Source: Mantis religiosa (Eukaryota; Arthropoda; Insecta; Mantodea; Mantidae). From it: 64,000 nt of DNA. The DNA lies in assembly GCA_030765055.1 (NCBI GenBank), contig CM060953.1, positions 20,639,187-20,703,186 of the forward strand, written 5' to 3'. The notes under the pieces are model-generated. The model was not told the origin of the DNA. It searched no databases and saw only the letters and a program-made list of their open reading frames with translations. The position numbers and the translations under genes were made by a program. Below are positions 52,841 through 63,635 of the stretch, piece after piece (position 1 is the stretch's first letter; every line of letters begins with the position of its first letter).

Positions 52841-53525
52841 AATATTGTGCATATTCCAAAATTTTACAATTTAAAACTTTTGGCTACATGTATTTGTCTT
52901 TACCTTGTTGCTACCTTGACTTACATGACACCCTGGTCGTCTGTTCTGCCAGGTAGATCTTACCCTCCATGTCTCCTTGTTACTTAATTAGCGCCTTTCC
53001 TCCACCCTCCCATCTCCCTTTCTTATATTCTTTACATTTATTTGTCTTTACCTTGTTGCTACCTTGACTTACATGACACCCTGGTCGTCTGTTCTGCCAG
53101 GTAGATCTTACCCTCCATGTCTCCTTGTTACTTAATTAGCGCCTTTCCTCCACCCTCCCATCTCCCTTTCTTATATTCTTTACATTTATTTGTCTTTACC
53201 TTGTTGCTACCTTGTCTTACATGACACCCTGGTCGTCTGTTCTGCCAGGTAGCTCTTAACCTCCATGCCTCCTTGTTACTTAATTAGCCACTTTCCTCCC
53301 CCATCTTCCTTTCTTATATTCTTTACATTTATTTGTCTTTAGCTTGTTGCTACCTTGTCTTATATGACACCCTGGTCGTCTGTTCTGCCAGGTAGCTCTT
53401 ACCCTCCATGTCTGCCTGTTACTTAATTAGCCCCTTTCCTCCCCCATCTTCCTTTCTTATATTCTTTACATTTATTTGTCTTTACCTTGTTCCTACCTTG
53501 ATTTACATGACACCCTGGTGTGCTG
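52841..53525 (-). repeat. LINE-T 3' terminus plus about five 3' UTR units
   Basis: The left edge (ATTGTGCATATTCCAAAATT) is the inverted LINE-T 3' terminus. CATGACACCCTGGTCGTCTG then recurs at about 52926, 53072, 53220, 53365 and 53507, a period near 146. No LINE coding sequence follows: the array breaks at about 53525 at the junction with an LTR fragment. It is therefore a LINE copy truncated within its repeated UTR. Confidence 0.93.
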
Positions 53526-53539
53526 CCCTGCCAGGTAGT

Positions 53540-53697
53540 GAGTCGGTAATTGAATGCGTGCGGGTAAACAGTTGTGTTTGTTGACCTTGTATGTTGTATT
53601 GTGTATGTGTACGAAGCGTATTTCTACAGAAATAAAATGCAATTTTTTATGTTTGTAACCTGGACTTTTGATTTCACGAACCCACAAAGTCACAGTA
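53540..53697 (+). mobile_element. LTR 3' portion related to the 30-kb solo LTR
   Basis: The segment holds AATAAA near 53630 and ends TTTCACGAACCCACAAAGTC plus ACA, the reverse complement of the TGTGACTTTGTGGGTTCGTG terminus at 29960. It looks like the R-U5 end of an LTR. The U3 part and any internal region are absent. Confidence 0.65.
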
Positions 53698-53714
53698 TGG
53701 AATATTGAGAAAAC

Positions 53715-54405
53715 ACGCCAAGTTTTGCGAGCAAATATGCAAAAGGTTCATGTAGGCTTTCAGAAGGACTTGGTTCATCAAAAGATACTATACATCGCCA
53801 GAAAATTATACAGAAGCTGCAGATATGTACCTTATAAACTGACACTTCAACAGGCTGAACGTAGAGTGGATATCTGTCCTCAGCTTATCTGTAATACCAT
53901 GGATGATAGATTTGTCAGGAGAATTGTTACTTGAAATGAAAAAATGGGTGTATTACGGAAATCTTATGCCTCGAAACATGGCTTGATCCCCATCGTTAAG
54001 AACAATCAGTTCGGTCCCAAAGTAATGTTGTGTGTATGATGGAATTTTGAAATTGTGATTCACTGAGAGTTTGTTCCAAAAGGACAGTCGATAGATGCGG
54101 ATCTTTTTTCTCAACAACTGGAACCAGTTAAGCAAAATAGAGTTCTATTACAATAGGACAATGTAAACACCCCCCATACCACACGAACAACCATGGAAAA
54201 CATTCAGGAATTGACAGAAATCGAACTGCTACCACACCCAGCATACAGCCCTAATCTCGTACCATCATCTTTTTCGATCCATGGCCCATTATCTACGTGG
54301 AAGGAATGTTGACAACAGTGAAGCAGTGCAAGTGAGTATCACCGGATTCTTCACATCACGATGGCTCATAGCCATAGAATCTAATGGTCTATACTTTCAA
54401 AATTA
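53715..54405 (+). pseudogene. Mariner-type transposase, family F, heavily decayed
   Basis: Plus-strand frames give a helix-turn-helix-like segment (SSKDTIHRQKIIQKLQ equivalents near 53780), then TLQQAERRVDICPQLICNTM and DDRFVRRIVT, followed by a stop and NEKMGV where the family has a GDEKWV first-Asp site. Further on are FGPKVMLCV, a VPKGQSIDADLFSQQLE-like stretch, a second-site region near 54160 (QDNV..PPIPHEQPWK), and LLPHPAYSPN followed by FRSMAHYLRGRNVDNSEAVQ. The order matches SETMAR-like mariner transposases. The first Asp reads N, and the frames shift repeatedly. Confidence 0.75.
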
Positions 54406-54410
54406 GTTAA

Positions 54411-55680
54411 TTGTTTGTCAGGACATATTTTAAATAGTTATTTTTCTTAAAAGAGACATTACTTATGAGACAGTATATATATTACGGATTTATTGTAATC
54501 TTTCTTAATTATTGTATCCTTTTGTTCTTTTTATTGATGTATCCCATATCATGTACATATTACATTACATTAGATCTCGTTAAGACGAACTGTTTATTTC
54601 TTATGTTTTAATTTGTGAGATATCCCTTCTAACTGGTTTAAAATTCAAGACGTTATTCATATTTTTCCTTCTTTCTTCTATTTCTTTTCTGTTAGCCATG
54701 AAAACAATCGAACATAATTTCATGGCAGGCAGCTGTTTTAACATTTTACTACACTCCTTCTCTGGCGTGGTTATAGCATGTCTACCTCATATTGCAAAGT
54801 TCCCGAGTTCATCATTCCTCTACTTTCCCGACCCGTCACTCTCTTCTCATTTCTTTGATGGTTGGAGAACCAGGCAACGATGTTCAGAGCGTTGCGGCTG
54901 GACGGTAGCTTGCGGCTTCTTACCCAGCGTCGTTCGGGTCAACAGCGTCGGCCCGCCTCTGCGGGTAGTGGGGAGGCTAAGGGCTGGGTCGACCTTTAAC
55001 CTAAGTTAGGCCCACATTTGTGCTTTTTCATCTCTTAATTCTCCAGCGTTCTTCTCAGTTGTTTACTCACATTCGCTATAAAACTTCAGGTCACAGTCAC
55101 TCAACCTTGAGGCGGATGTCTTACAATATGTCCCTAGATAATCTCCAAACGGCTTAGCACATAGTTCACATTGTCGAGTTAGAGAGAAATGGGTACTGCA
55201 GCAAGTACCGATAAACCACCAAGATAACAATCAGACCTCGTGGTATTTATCGCTACTTGACGTGCACGCGGTTTCTGTTTACCATTGGACACTTTGCTAG
55301 CTGCAGGAATGCTTCCCTACAACTATAATTATATCCCACTTAGAAAATTCCTTTACTGTGAAAGTAGAAACAGTAAACATGCACTTTTTATTTGCGCTAT
55401 AAACTCTATTTTAAAGTGCAACTACAGTCTTAATAGACACTAAGATCTTAAAAATATTTCGAGACAAAATTCCGTTGCATATGTCGCCATTCTCGTTGTT
55501 ATTGTCCTAGGATGTGGCAGAGATATTTCTGGAAAAGCTCTTAAAATTATAAGTGAGGAATGCAAAACCAGATATTAAAATAAAATAAGTTATTGTTAGT
55601 TATACAAAACTAATTCACTGAACACTTCTCAGATGTTCACAGAAAATTTGATATGAGGTAAGCGCGGGTTAATGGCATTA
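54411..55680. other. No clear gene; GC-richer patch at 54860-55010
   Basis: Mostly AT-rich. The 54770-54810 segment (GGCGTGGTTATAGCATGTCT then CCGAGTTCA) faintly resembles a SINE head. The patch at 54860-55010 is GC-richer and contains CAACAGCGTCGGCCCGCCTC. Neither can be assigned with confidence. Confidence 0.4.
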
Positions 55681-55683
55681 ATA

Positions 55684-55812
55684 CGAGGGCTGTTCAATAA
55701 ATCTGCAATGGAGGTAAGATGCAGTTAAAGTTGATGTTAGAGGAAGATCCGGAGTTTCTTTCAAACGTAATCACTGCTCATGAAACTTGGCTACATCATT
55801 TTGATCCTGAGG
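55684..55812 (+). mobile_element. Mariner family A fragment, copy 5
   Basis: TA then CGAGGGCTGTTCAATAAA forms the left end. It is followed directly by GCAATGGAGGTAAGATGCAG and coding for QLKLMLEEDPEFLSNVITAH and ETWLHHFDPE. The first catalytic site reads AHET where the family has ADET. The sequence diverges after the GATCCTGAG codons. As in copies 1 and 4, the start region runs directly into QLKLMLEEDP, so it shares the N-terminal deletion. Confidence 0.85.
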
Positions 55813-56009
55813 CCCTATCCACGCCTTCACCTAGTGTTCCCTACACCCAACTTGGTTTACAGTCCACGGTATAAGCTGTAGGTCCTCTCGCCTCACCGTC
55901 ATCTTCACTATCACCGTATCATTGGAGGTAATGGATACCACCCTCTAGGTGCCTCCACCTGAGAAATGGGGTCCGGACATCACATGGTGGGACGAGGTTA
56001 CCCCGAAGG
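55813..56009. other. Unassigned sequence before the satellite
   Basis: Moderately GC-rich, with GGTAATGGATACCACCCTCT and CTCCACCTGAGAAATGGGGT. No family recognised. It passes without a clear break into the first satellite unit. Confidence 0.4.
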
Positions 56010-59000
56010 CCATTTCAAAACGAGGGAAGCACCAGATAATAATTTTCATTAAAATAAGAGAGAATAATGACTCAAAGAACTAAGACTACTCTTTAGTACA
56101 CTTTCTACTGTACAGTCACACGTAGGTCCAGTAGCGAGGCTGACTTTCAAAGCGAGGGCAGCTTCAAATAGTAATTTTCATTAAAATAAGAGAGAATAAT
56201 GACTCAAAGAACTAAGGCTACTCTTCAGTACTCTTTCTATTGTACAGTCACACGTAGGTCCAGTAGCGAGGTGTGACTTTCAAAGCGAGGGGAAGCACCA
56301 AATAATAATTTTCATTAAAATAAGATAGAATAATGACTCAAAGAACTAAGACTACTCTTCAGTACTCTTTTTATTGTACAGTCACACGTCGGTCCAGTAG
56401 CGAGACGTGACTTTCAAAGCGAGGGGAAGCTCCAAATAATAATTTTCATTAAAATAAGAGAGAATAATGACTCATAGAACTAAGGCTACTCTTTAGTACA
56501 CTTTCTATTGTACAGTCACACGTAGGTCCAGTAGCGAGGCTGACTTTCAAACTGAGGGAAGCTCCAAATAATAATTTTCATTAAAATAAGAGAGAATAAT
56601 GACTCAAAGAACTAAGACTACTCTTTAGTACACTTTCTATTGTACAGTCACACGTAGGTCCAGTAGCGAGGCTGACTTTCAAACTGAGGGAAGCTCCGAA
56701 TAATAATTTTCATTACAATAAAAGAGAATAATGACTCAAAGAACTAAGGCTACTCTTTAGTACACTTTCTACTGTACAGTCACACGTAGGTCCAGTAGCG
56801 AGGCTGACTCTCAAAGCGAGGGCAGCTTCAAATAGTAATTTTCATTACAATAAAAGAGAATAATGACTCAAAGAACTAAGGCTACTCTTCAGTACTCTTT
56901 CTATTGTACAGTCACACATAGGTCCAGTAGCGAGGTGTGACTTTCAAAGTGAGGGAAGCTCCAAATAATAATTTTCATTAAAATAAGAGAGAATAATGAC
57001 TCAAAGAACTAAGACTACTCTTTAGTACACTTTCTATTGTACAATCACACGTAGGTCCAGTGTCGAGGCGTGACTTTCAAAGCGAGGGAAGCTCCAAATA
57101 ATAATTTTCATTAAAATAAGAGAGAATAATGACTCAAAGAACTAAGACTACTCTTTAGTACACTTTCTATTGTACAGTCACACGTAGGTCCAGGAGCGAG
57201 GCTGACTTTCAAAGTGAGAGAAGCTCCAAATAATAATTTTCATTAAAATAAGAGAGAATAATGACTCAAAGAACTAAGACTACTCTTTAGTACACTTTCT
57301 ATTGTACAATCACACGTAGGTCCAAAGTCGAGGCGTGACTTTCAAAGTGAGGGAAGTTCCAAATAATAATTTTCATTAAAATAAGAGAGAATAATGACTC
57401 AAAGAACTAAGACTACTCTTTAGTACACTTTCTATTGTACAATCACACGTAGGTCCAAAGTCGAGGCGTGACTTTCAAAGTGAGGGAAGTTCCAAATAAT
57501 AATTTTCATTAAAATAAGAGAGAATAATGACTCAAAGAACTAAGACTACTCTTCAGTACTCTTTCTATTGTACAGTCACACGTAGGTCCAGTAGCGAGGC
57601 GTGACTTTCAAAGCGAGGGGAAGCTCCAAATAATAATTTTCATTAAAATAAGAGAGAATAGTGACTGAAAGAACTAATGCTACTCTTTAGTACTCTTTCT
57701 ATTGTACAATCACACGTAGGTCCAGTAGCGAGGCTGACTTTCAAAGTGAGGGAAGCTCCAAATAATAATTTTCATCAAAATAAGAGAGAATAATGACTCA
57801 AAGAACTAAGACTACTCTTCAGTACTCTTTCTATTGTACAGTCACACGTAGGTCCAGTAGCGAGGCTGACTTTCAAAGCGAGGGCAGCTTCAAATAGTAA
57901 TTTTCATTACAATAAAAGAGAATAATGACTCAAAGAACTAAGGCTACTCTTCAGTACTCTTTCTATTGTACAGTCACACATAGGTCCAGTAGCGAGGAGT
58001 GACTTTCAAAGTGAGCGAAGCTCCAAATAATAATTTTCATTAAAATAAGAGAGAATAATGACTCAAAGAACTAAGACTACTCTTTAGTACACTTTCTATT
58101 GTACAATCACACGTAGGTCCAGTGTCGAGGCGTGACTTTCAAAGCGAGGGAAGCTCCAAATAATAATTTTCATTAAAATAAGAGAGAATAATGACTCAAA
58201 GAACTAAGACTACTCTTTAGTACACTTTCTATTGTACAGTCACACGTACGTCCAGGAGCGAGGCTGACTTTCAAAGTGAGGGAAGCTCCAAATAATAATT
58301 TTCATTAAAATAAGAGAGAATAATGACTCAAAGAACTAAGACTACTCTTTAGTACACTTTCTATTGTACAATCACACGTAGGTCCAAAGTCGAGGCGTGA
58401 CTTTCAAAGTGAGGGAAGTTCCAAATAATAATTTTCATTAAAATAAGAGAGAATAATGACTCAAAGAACTAAGACTACTCTTTAGTACACTTTCTATTGT
58501 ACAATCACACGTAGGTCCAAAGTCGAGGCGTGACTTTCAAAGTGAGGGAAGTTCCAAATAATAATTTTCATTAAAATAAGAGAGAATAATGACTCAAAGA
58601 ACTAAGACTACTCTTTAGTACACTTTCTATTGTACAGTCACACGTAGGTCCAAAGTCGAGGCGTGACTTTCAAAGTGAGGGAAGTTCCAAATAATAATTT
58701 TCATTAAAATAAGAGAGAATAATGACTCAAAGAACTAAGACTACTCTTCAGTACTCTTTCTATTGTACAGTCACACGTAGGTCCAGTAGCGAGGCGTGAC
58801 TTTCAAAGCGAGGGGAAGCTCCAAATAATAATTTTCATTAAAATAAGAGAGAATAATGACTCAAAGAACTAAGACTACTCTTTAGTACTCTTTCTATTGT
58901 ACAGTCACACGTAGGTCCAGTAGCGAGGCGTGACTTTCAAAGCGAGGGGAAGCTCCAAATAATAATTTTCATTAAAATAAGAGAGAATAATGACTCAAAG

Positions 59001-59460
59001 AACTAAGACTACCCTTTAGTACACGTTCTATTGTACAATCACACGTAGGTCCAGTAGCGAGGCTGACTTTCAAAGTGAGGGAAGCTCCAAATAATAATTT
59101 TCATTAAAATAAGAGAGAATAATGACTCAAAGAACTAAGGCTAATCTTCAGTACTCTTTCTATTGTACAGTCACACGTAGGTCCAGTAGCGAGGCGTGAC
59201 TTTCAAAGCGAGGGGAAGCACCAAATAATAATTTTCATTAAAATAAGAGAGAATAATGACTCAAAGAACTAAGGCTACTCTTTAGTACACTTTCTATTGT
59301 ACAGTCACACGTAGGTCCAGTAGCGAGGCTGACTTTCAAACTGAGGGAAGCTCCAAATAATAATTTTCATTAAAATAAGAGAGAATAATGACTCAAAGAA
59401 CTAAGGCTACTCTGCAGTACTCTTTCTATTGTAAAGTCACACGTAGGTCCAGTAGCGAGA
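56010..59460. repeat. Satellite array, ~132-bp unit, about 26 copies, with higher-order repeats
   Basis: CACGTAGGTCCAGTAGCGAG and variants recur about every 131-135 bp through the whole interval. Each unit includes AATAATAATTTTCATTAAAA, GAGAATAATGACTCAAAGAA and ACTTTCTATTGTACAGTCAC. Unit variants recur in order: the AGGGCAGCTTCAAATAG type at 56820 and 57882, CCAGTGTCGAGG near 57057 and 58119, CCAGGAGCGAGG near 57191 and 58253, CCAAAGTCGAGG after 57322 and 58384. Each pair is 1062 bp apart, or eight units. Thus an eight-unit block was duplicated. I cannot link the unit to a known element. Confidence 0.97.
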
Positions 59461-59504
59461 CAGAAAAAAAGGCCAAGATTGCCATGTGGGTAGTGTTAGA
59501 AAAA

Positions 59505-59551
59505 AAACACCACACACGCACACGCACACGCACGCACACACACACACACAT
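59505..59551. repeat. (CA)n microsatellite
   Basis: ACACACACGC-type dinucleotide repeat between the satellite array and a SINE fragment. Confidence 0.9.
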
Positions 59552-59639
59552 CTTTGTGTATGTCATAACATATTTTCCATATATGAATTGCTTCTTTCCC
59601 ACAGCACCCACACACATTTCGTGATACCATTCTTCAATT

Positions 59640-59725
59640 TTTCTGGGCTCATTTAACCACCATTTCACCCATTTCATTCTCATCCGATATCTCTTAACCT
59701 TAGATGACGTAAATAATACAAAAAA
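59640..59725 (+). mobile_element. SINE-1 3' fragment
   Basis: TTCTGGGCTCATTTAACCAC, CATTCTCATCCGATATCTCT and TAGATGACGTAAATAATACA match the SINE-1 body and tail in order, with an A-rich end. The head is missing. Confidence 0.75.
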
Positions 59726-59729
59726 TTGT

Positions 59730-60270
59730 ATTCCTGGCCTTATCTTAATCCGTGTCGCCCGATCTTATAGCGGTTTTTATTTTTGCGCGTTTGCAGTACA
59801 ATTTAAGTAAGCATTACTACAGCAAGAAGAATTATACATGTAAAAAAACCTGTATTATTTATTGTACGAGTTCCTGGAGCAATGTCAATGCACATTCATT
59901 ACGAATCTATCTTAAAACAAGTTAAAAAATAACAAAATGTCAGAAATGGCGCAGTTACATAACTCCTTTCCGTAAAAGAAACTCGATTTGTCACTTAGAC
60001 TGAAGAAACAAAATCGTATTACACAGTCAACTGTCTTATTCCAACAAAACAATACACTATCGTCACCTAGGGAGCAGATTTTGAAAAGCTCATCCGAGTC
60101 GCTCGCCATTTCGTTAAGTATCCTGGAAAGCCATTGGATTCAAATAAGTTAAGGACTTATCCGAGATATCTGTTTTTATTAATCTGCTTTTATTCAAACA
60201 TACCTTTTTCCGGGTAAATTCCTATGTCACAAACCTCTCTTAAAGCAAGTTGTTATTAAGTCAAACTGCC
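59730..60270. other. No recognisable gene
   Basis: AT-rich spacer with no features identified. Confidence 0.5.
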
Positions 60271-60273
60271 GAT

Positions 60274-60509
60274 ATGACTATAGAAATTGTAGTGTTTAAC
60301 GCCCGCTTTTACTACATACGGAACCGCAGGCGGTGACACTGATGATACATGAGATGAAGATGGAGCACCGGTGGAATGAAATGGCGGGGGAAACCGGAGG
60401 TCCCGGAGAAAACCCGCCCCAGCGCCGTGTTGTCCACTACAAATCTCACTTTGCGGTCGCCTGGGATCGAACCCGGGCCGCCTTGGTGAGAGCCAAGATG
60501 ACTATAGAG
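60274..60509 (-). mobile_element. SINE-2, 5'-truncated, minus orientation
   Basis: The body (60287-60497) reads on the minus strand from CTTGGCTCTCACCAAGGCGG through the box B GGTTCGATCCC to AAAGCGGGCGTTAAACACTA. It lacks about 25 bases of the head including box A. ATGACTATAGA at 60274-60284 and 60498-60508 is the target duplication. Confidence 0.92.
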
Positions 60510-60552
60510 AAGATAAAGAAGACAATTAAGAAAGACAAAAACCGAACATATA

Positions 60553-60775
60553 TTTTCTTTTTTTTTTTTTTTTTTATTTACGTCCTGCAAAGTTAAGTAA
60601 CATCAGACGATATTACTGAGTCCAGGCCCATGGAGCTTAGAGTCACCAGACATTTATCTTTCAGGATAACAGAAACCCCCGATAAAACTCTTATTCAATA
60701 ACACACGCTGACTGAGATTGAACTCGGGATCTGCTGAACGTGAAGCCACCACGCTACCATCTACGCTACCGAGGG
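60553..60775 (-). mobile_element. SINE-1, near-complete copy, minus orientation
   Basis: On the minus strand: CCTCGGTAGCGTAGATGGTA (box A region), GAGTTCAATCTCAGTCAGCG (box B region), TTATCCTGAAAGATAAATGT (body) and AACTTTGCAGGACGTAAAT, ending in an A-run (the T-run at 60559-60575 on the plus strand). No clear target duplication was found. Confidence 0.88.
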
Positions 60776-60779
60776 GTGA

Positions 60780-61160
60780 AGTAAGGTTTGGTCCATGTAC
60801 TATAACACAGAGAAAGTAAAAATTTAATTTTACCAACAGAAAACGTTAATTTATCTTCTGTAGACGGTGAAGTATCTGCAAATAATTTATTTATAAATGT
60901 AACCGACAGTTAGCTCGCCTAACGCACAGGATCTATTTAATTCATTCTTTTTTTGCACTTAACACTGGCTATATAAAAGCTTATAACAAGCCAGACGAAG
61001 TTTAAAATATCAAAGAGAGGCTGGCATGAGAAACAGAATATCTAATGAACGCCATAGCTCTAAGCCAACTGTAGTTTTGCTATAAAACAGTGGTTCCATT
61101 TCTGTTACATAAAATGCTCACTTGTACCTTTGTACTTTAAGGCTACGCAATTAGTTTATT
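60780..61160. other. No recognisable gene
   Basis: AT-rich spacer. Confidence 0.5.
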
Positions 61161-61167
61161 AATATGC

Positions 61168-61265
61168 CGCTATGATCGTGGTTCATATCTCGGCTATGTC
61201 ATTGAATTTTTCAGTTGAATCTACCTCTCCAAGATTTCTCCTATCTCTTAGAGTTAACCAGTTAT
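61168..61265 (+). mobile_element. SINE-3 fragment
   Basis: GATCGTGGTTCATATCTCGG then CTATGTCATTGAATTTTTCA matches the last part of the tRNA-like domain and the following body of the 319-bp SINE-3 unit. Both sides are truncated. Confidence 0.65.
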
Positions 61266-61453
61266 GCAGAAATCATTCACAATGAGAACTTCAGAGGTAA
61301 TTCTAGGAAAGTTTAATATATACATTTAATTTTTCATACAAATATCTAAAACACATGTCATTTCAATACAATACAAATGATAACGCACTTTTTGAGAAAA
61401 TCAAAATTTTGAACGATGTTTCTTACATAAAGAGTAGCTTGGACTGTAAGTTA

Positions 61454-62366
61454 CAATGGCTGTTCAATAAAGAATGATCAAAATTTTTTTATACCGTACC
61501 TTTACTCAACTTCATAATTTTGATGGTCCTTCTCAAAATAGTCTCCCCTGAATGTGATACACTTGTCCCAGCGTTTCTGCCAGTCTTCAAAGACATGCTG
61601 GAAACCATTTTTCAGAGATCCTTCAAAATCGCCTCTGCAGCCTTCACCACTGCTTCTGATGATGGATAATGCCTCCCACGAAGACGTTTCTTCAAGTTAG
61701 GGAATACAAAAAAGTCACGTGTGGCTAAATCCGGACTAAAGGGAGGGTGAGGGAAGCACTTAACGTTGATTTTTGCAAGATATTCAGCAACAACATTGGC
61801 AATATGCGGCCGCGCATTATCGTGGTGCAGCATTCAGCCTGCTTCACGGAAATGTGGTCCTTGGCGCCTGATATGGACTTGCAACGTTTTCAGAACACCC
61901 CTGTAGTATTGTCCAGTTGCTGATGTGTGTGCATGTACAACATGCTGATAAACCATTCCATGAATATCAAAGAATGAGATGACCATAACTTTCCCAGCAG
62001 AAGCAACCACTTTTACTTTTTGGAAGTTGGTGATGAAGGAGATTTCCACACTGAGCTTTGCTGTTTGCTCTCAGGATCAAAGCGATATAGTTAAGTTTCA
62101 TCAGCAGTGATTACGTTTGATAGAAACTCCGCATCTTCCTCTAACATCAACTTTAACTTCGTGTTACCTCCATTACAGCGGTAGGCGATACTGAACATGT
62201 CTGAACTTGCCTGGTTCTCACATGCGGAAACCAGGAGTACCAACAATGAAACTACTACGGCGTGTTTGTTTCACATTAAGCTAACAGAAGATAATAAGAT
62301 TGAATTTTAGTGCGAAAAATTATGACCGTATAAAAATCATGACCATTCTGTATTGAACAGCCCTCG
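61454..62366 (-). mobile_element. Mariner family A, copy 4, with TA duplication
   Basis: The left end is CAATGGCTGTTCAATAAAG (two changes from the family end) and the right end is intact, reading GAACAGCCCTCG. TA flanks both sides (61452-61453 and 62367-62368). The 913-bp element shares the N-terminal deletion of copies 1 and 5. Confidence 0.92.
61530..62165 (-). pseudogene. Mariner family A transposase, one stop inside the catalytic core
   Basis: From about 62165 the minus strand reads KLKLMLEEDAEFLSNVITAD then ET, the first-Asp block, then a frameshift near 62049. From 62049 to 61612 one frame is broken only by a TGA between FREAG and MLHHDNARPH, where the family has Trp. It keeps VKVVASAGKVMVISFFDIHG, the second Asp in HDNARPH, and the third in PPFSPDLATRDFFVF. 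A one-base loss in an A-run then causes a premature stop after AAEAILKDL; the rest of the C-terminus lies in another frame. It has no N-terminal DNA-binding domain. Confidence 0.9.
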
Positions 62367-62428
62367 TATATGAAATCAAACCTTAATTTGGCACTTTCAA
62401 ATGGACACTTTCTTTGCTATGTGTAATA

Positions 62429-63000
62429 TGTAGGGGAGAGTCGTGCAGTATCGGCCGGTAGGCAGTACCGGCCGCTACTGTGATTTCCCTTTTCGCCTCC
62501 ATGTGGCAAAATTTCCGGTAAGTAGTAGCAAGCTTGTGCATCCACGTGCTCTATAGTCGGATATCTTCTTCCTCTCTTCAGTTGTTTGTCTGCTCTGAGT
62601 ACTTAGTGTAGCTCTTAGCGCACGAAAGATATTCTGAGGCCTACAGCAGCGCTAAACCAGTGAGCTAAACATTTATGAACTGAGCAATAAGTTCCCATGC
62701 TTTTGTATTCTACTATTGTTCTATATGTAGCAGTGTAATGTATCACTGACAATCTATGTTGTAACAGAAAAGCAGTGGCCGATACTGCATGACATGTTCT
62801 ACAAGCCTTATAATTCTAGATTTTTTACTTTCAATGTAATAAAGTACTATAACTAAAAAATAACCATCATTACATTATACTATCAATAGAACATGTCTTG
62901 AGGTAAGAGAATAATATAGCAAAATTCCGATTAACCACCACAGTTACAAGAGTAAAGTCGAAATACTTAACCCGGCCGATACTGCACGACCTTCCCTACA
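62429..63000. mobile_element. MITE with ~29-bp inverted ends and TA duplication
   Basis: The left end TGTAGGGGAGAGTCGTGCAG and the reversed right end TGTAGGGAAGGTCGTGCAGT share about 29 bp through TATCGGCCGG with one indel. TA flanks it at 62427-62428 and 63001-63002. A third, internal copy of the end motif (GGCCGATACTGCATGACATG) sits near 62778-62799. The 572-bp interior has no coding frame. TA-flanked ends suggest a Tc1/mariner/pogo-related driver, which I cannot identify. Confidence 0.82.
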
Positions 63001-63004
63001 TAGT

Positions 63005-63630
63005 AAAAACAAAGATCGGAAAAAATAAAGAGGTAATAGTTATTTATAAAACTCGAAAGTTCTTCTTTATCAGCGAGTGAAAAACAATTAAAATTATAAA
63101 CAGTCTCATATGTAATTTTATCCGTTTCCTAAGAAGAACTCGACTTGAGTTATGAATTATAAAAATATTAAACATTGTTTTCAAAAAAACTTAGGATGGA
63201 AGGTGTTACTAGGTGTAAGAAGATATTGGAGGCTTTGAATACTAAGCGTGTGTTTGTTTCTTGTTTTTCAGATATATAAAGAAAAATTGAACATCGGAAT
63301 AAGCCATCTACGATGTAATCAATAACACTGGGCGACAAGATATAATTTTTGAATGCTTCGAGCACTTCATGAGGCAATTCCTACTAATTTTTGGTTGAGA
63401 AAAACAAATATGACAATGAAAAAATTTTATTAGCTCTAGTTTCTATGAATACACAAGGTGGAAGTATTACATATTAAAGCATTGAGGGAAAAGGATACAT
63501 TTTAATTACATACATGCTAACAACAATGAAAATGCATTTGATTTTTTAACTGGTAATTACATGCTAAGAGTTCTAAATTGCTGGAAAAATACTTCTCAGA
63601 TAGTCGTGTCTGAAGAGAATCATGTAGTGG
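63005..63630. other. No recognisable gene
   Basis: AT-rich sequence before the right-edge open frame. It may include the 3' flank of that element but shows no signature. Confidence 0.45.
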
Positions 63631-63635
63631 CCTAT

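Noticed and set aside
50208..59460. CRISPR-like array
   Set aside because: Units of 132-319 bp are repeated whole without unique spacers of constant length, and the context is eukaryotic transposons.
59388..59683. Open frames across the CA repeat
   Set aside because: They read through the dinucleotide repeat (THTHTH or VCVCVR) and the satellite end; not genes.
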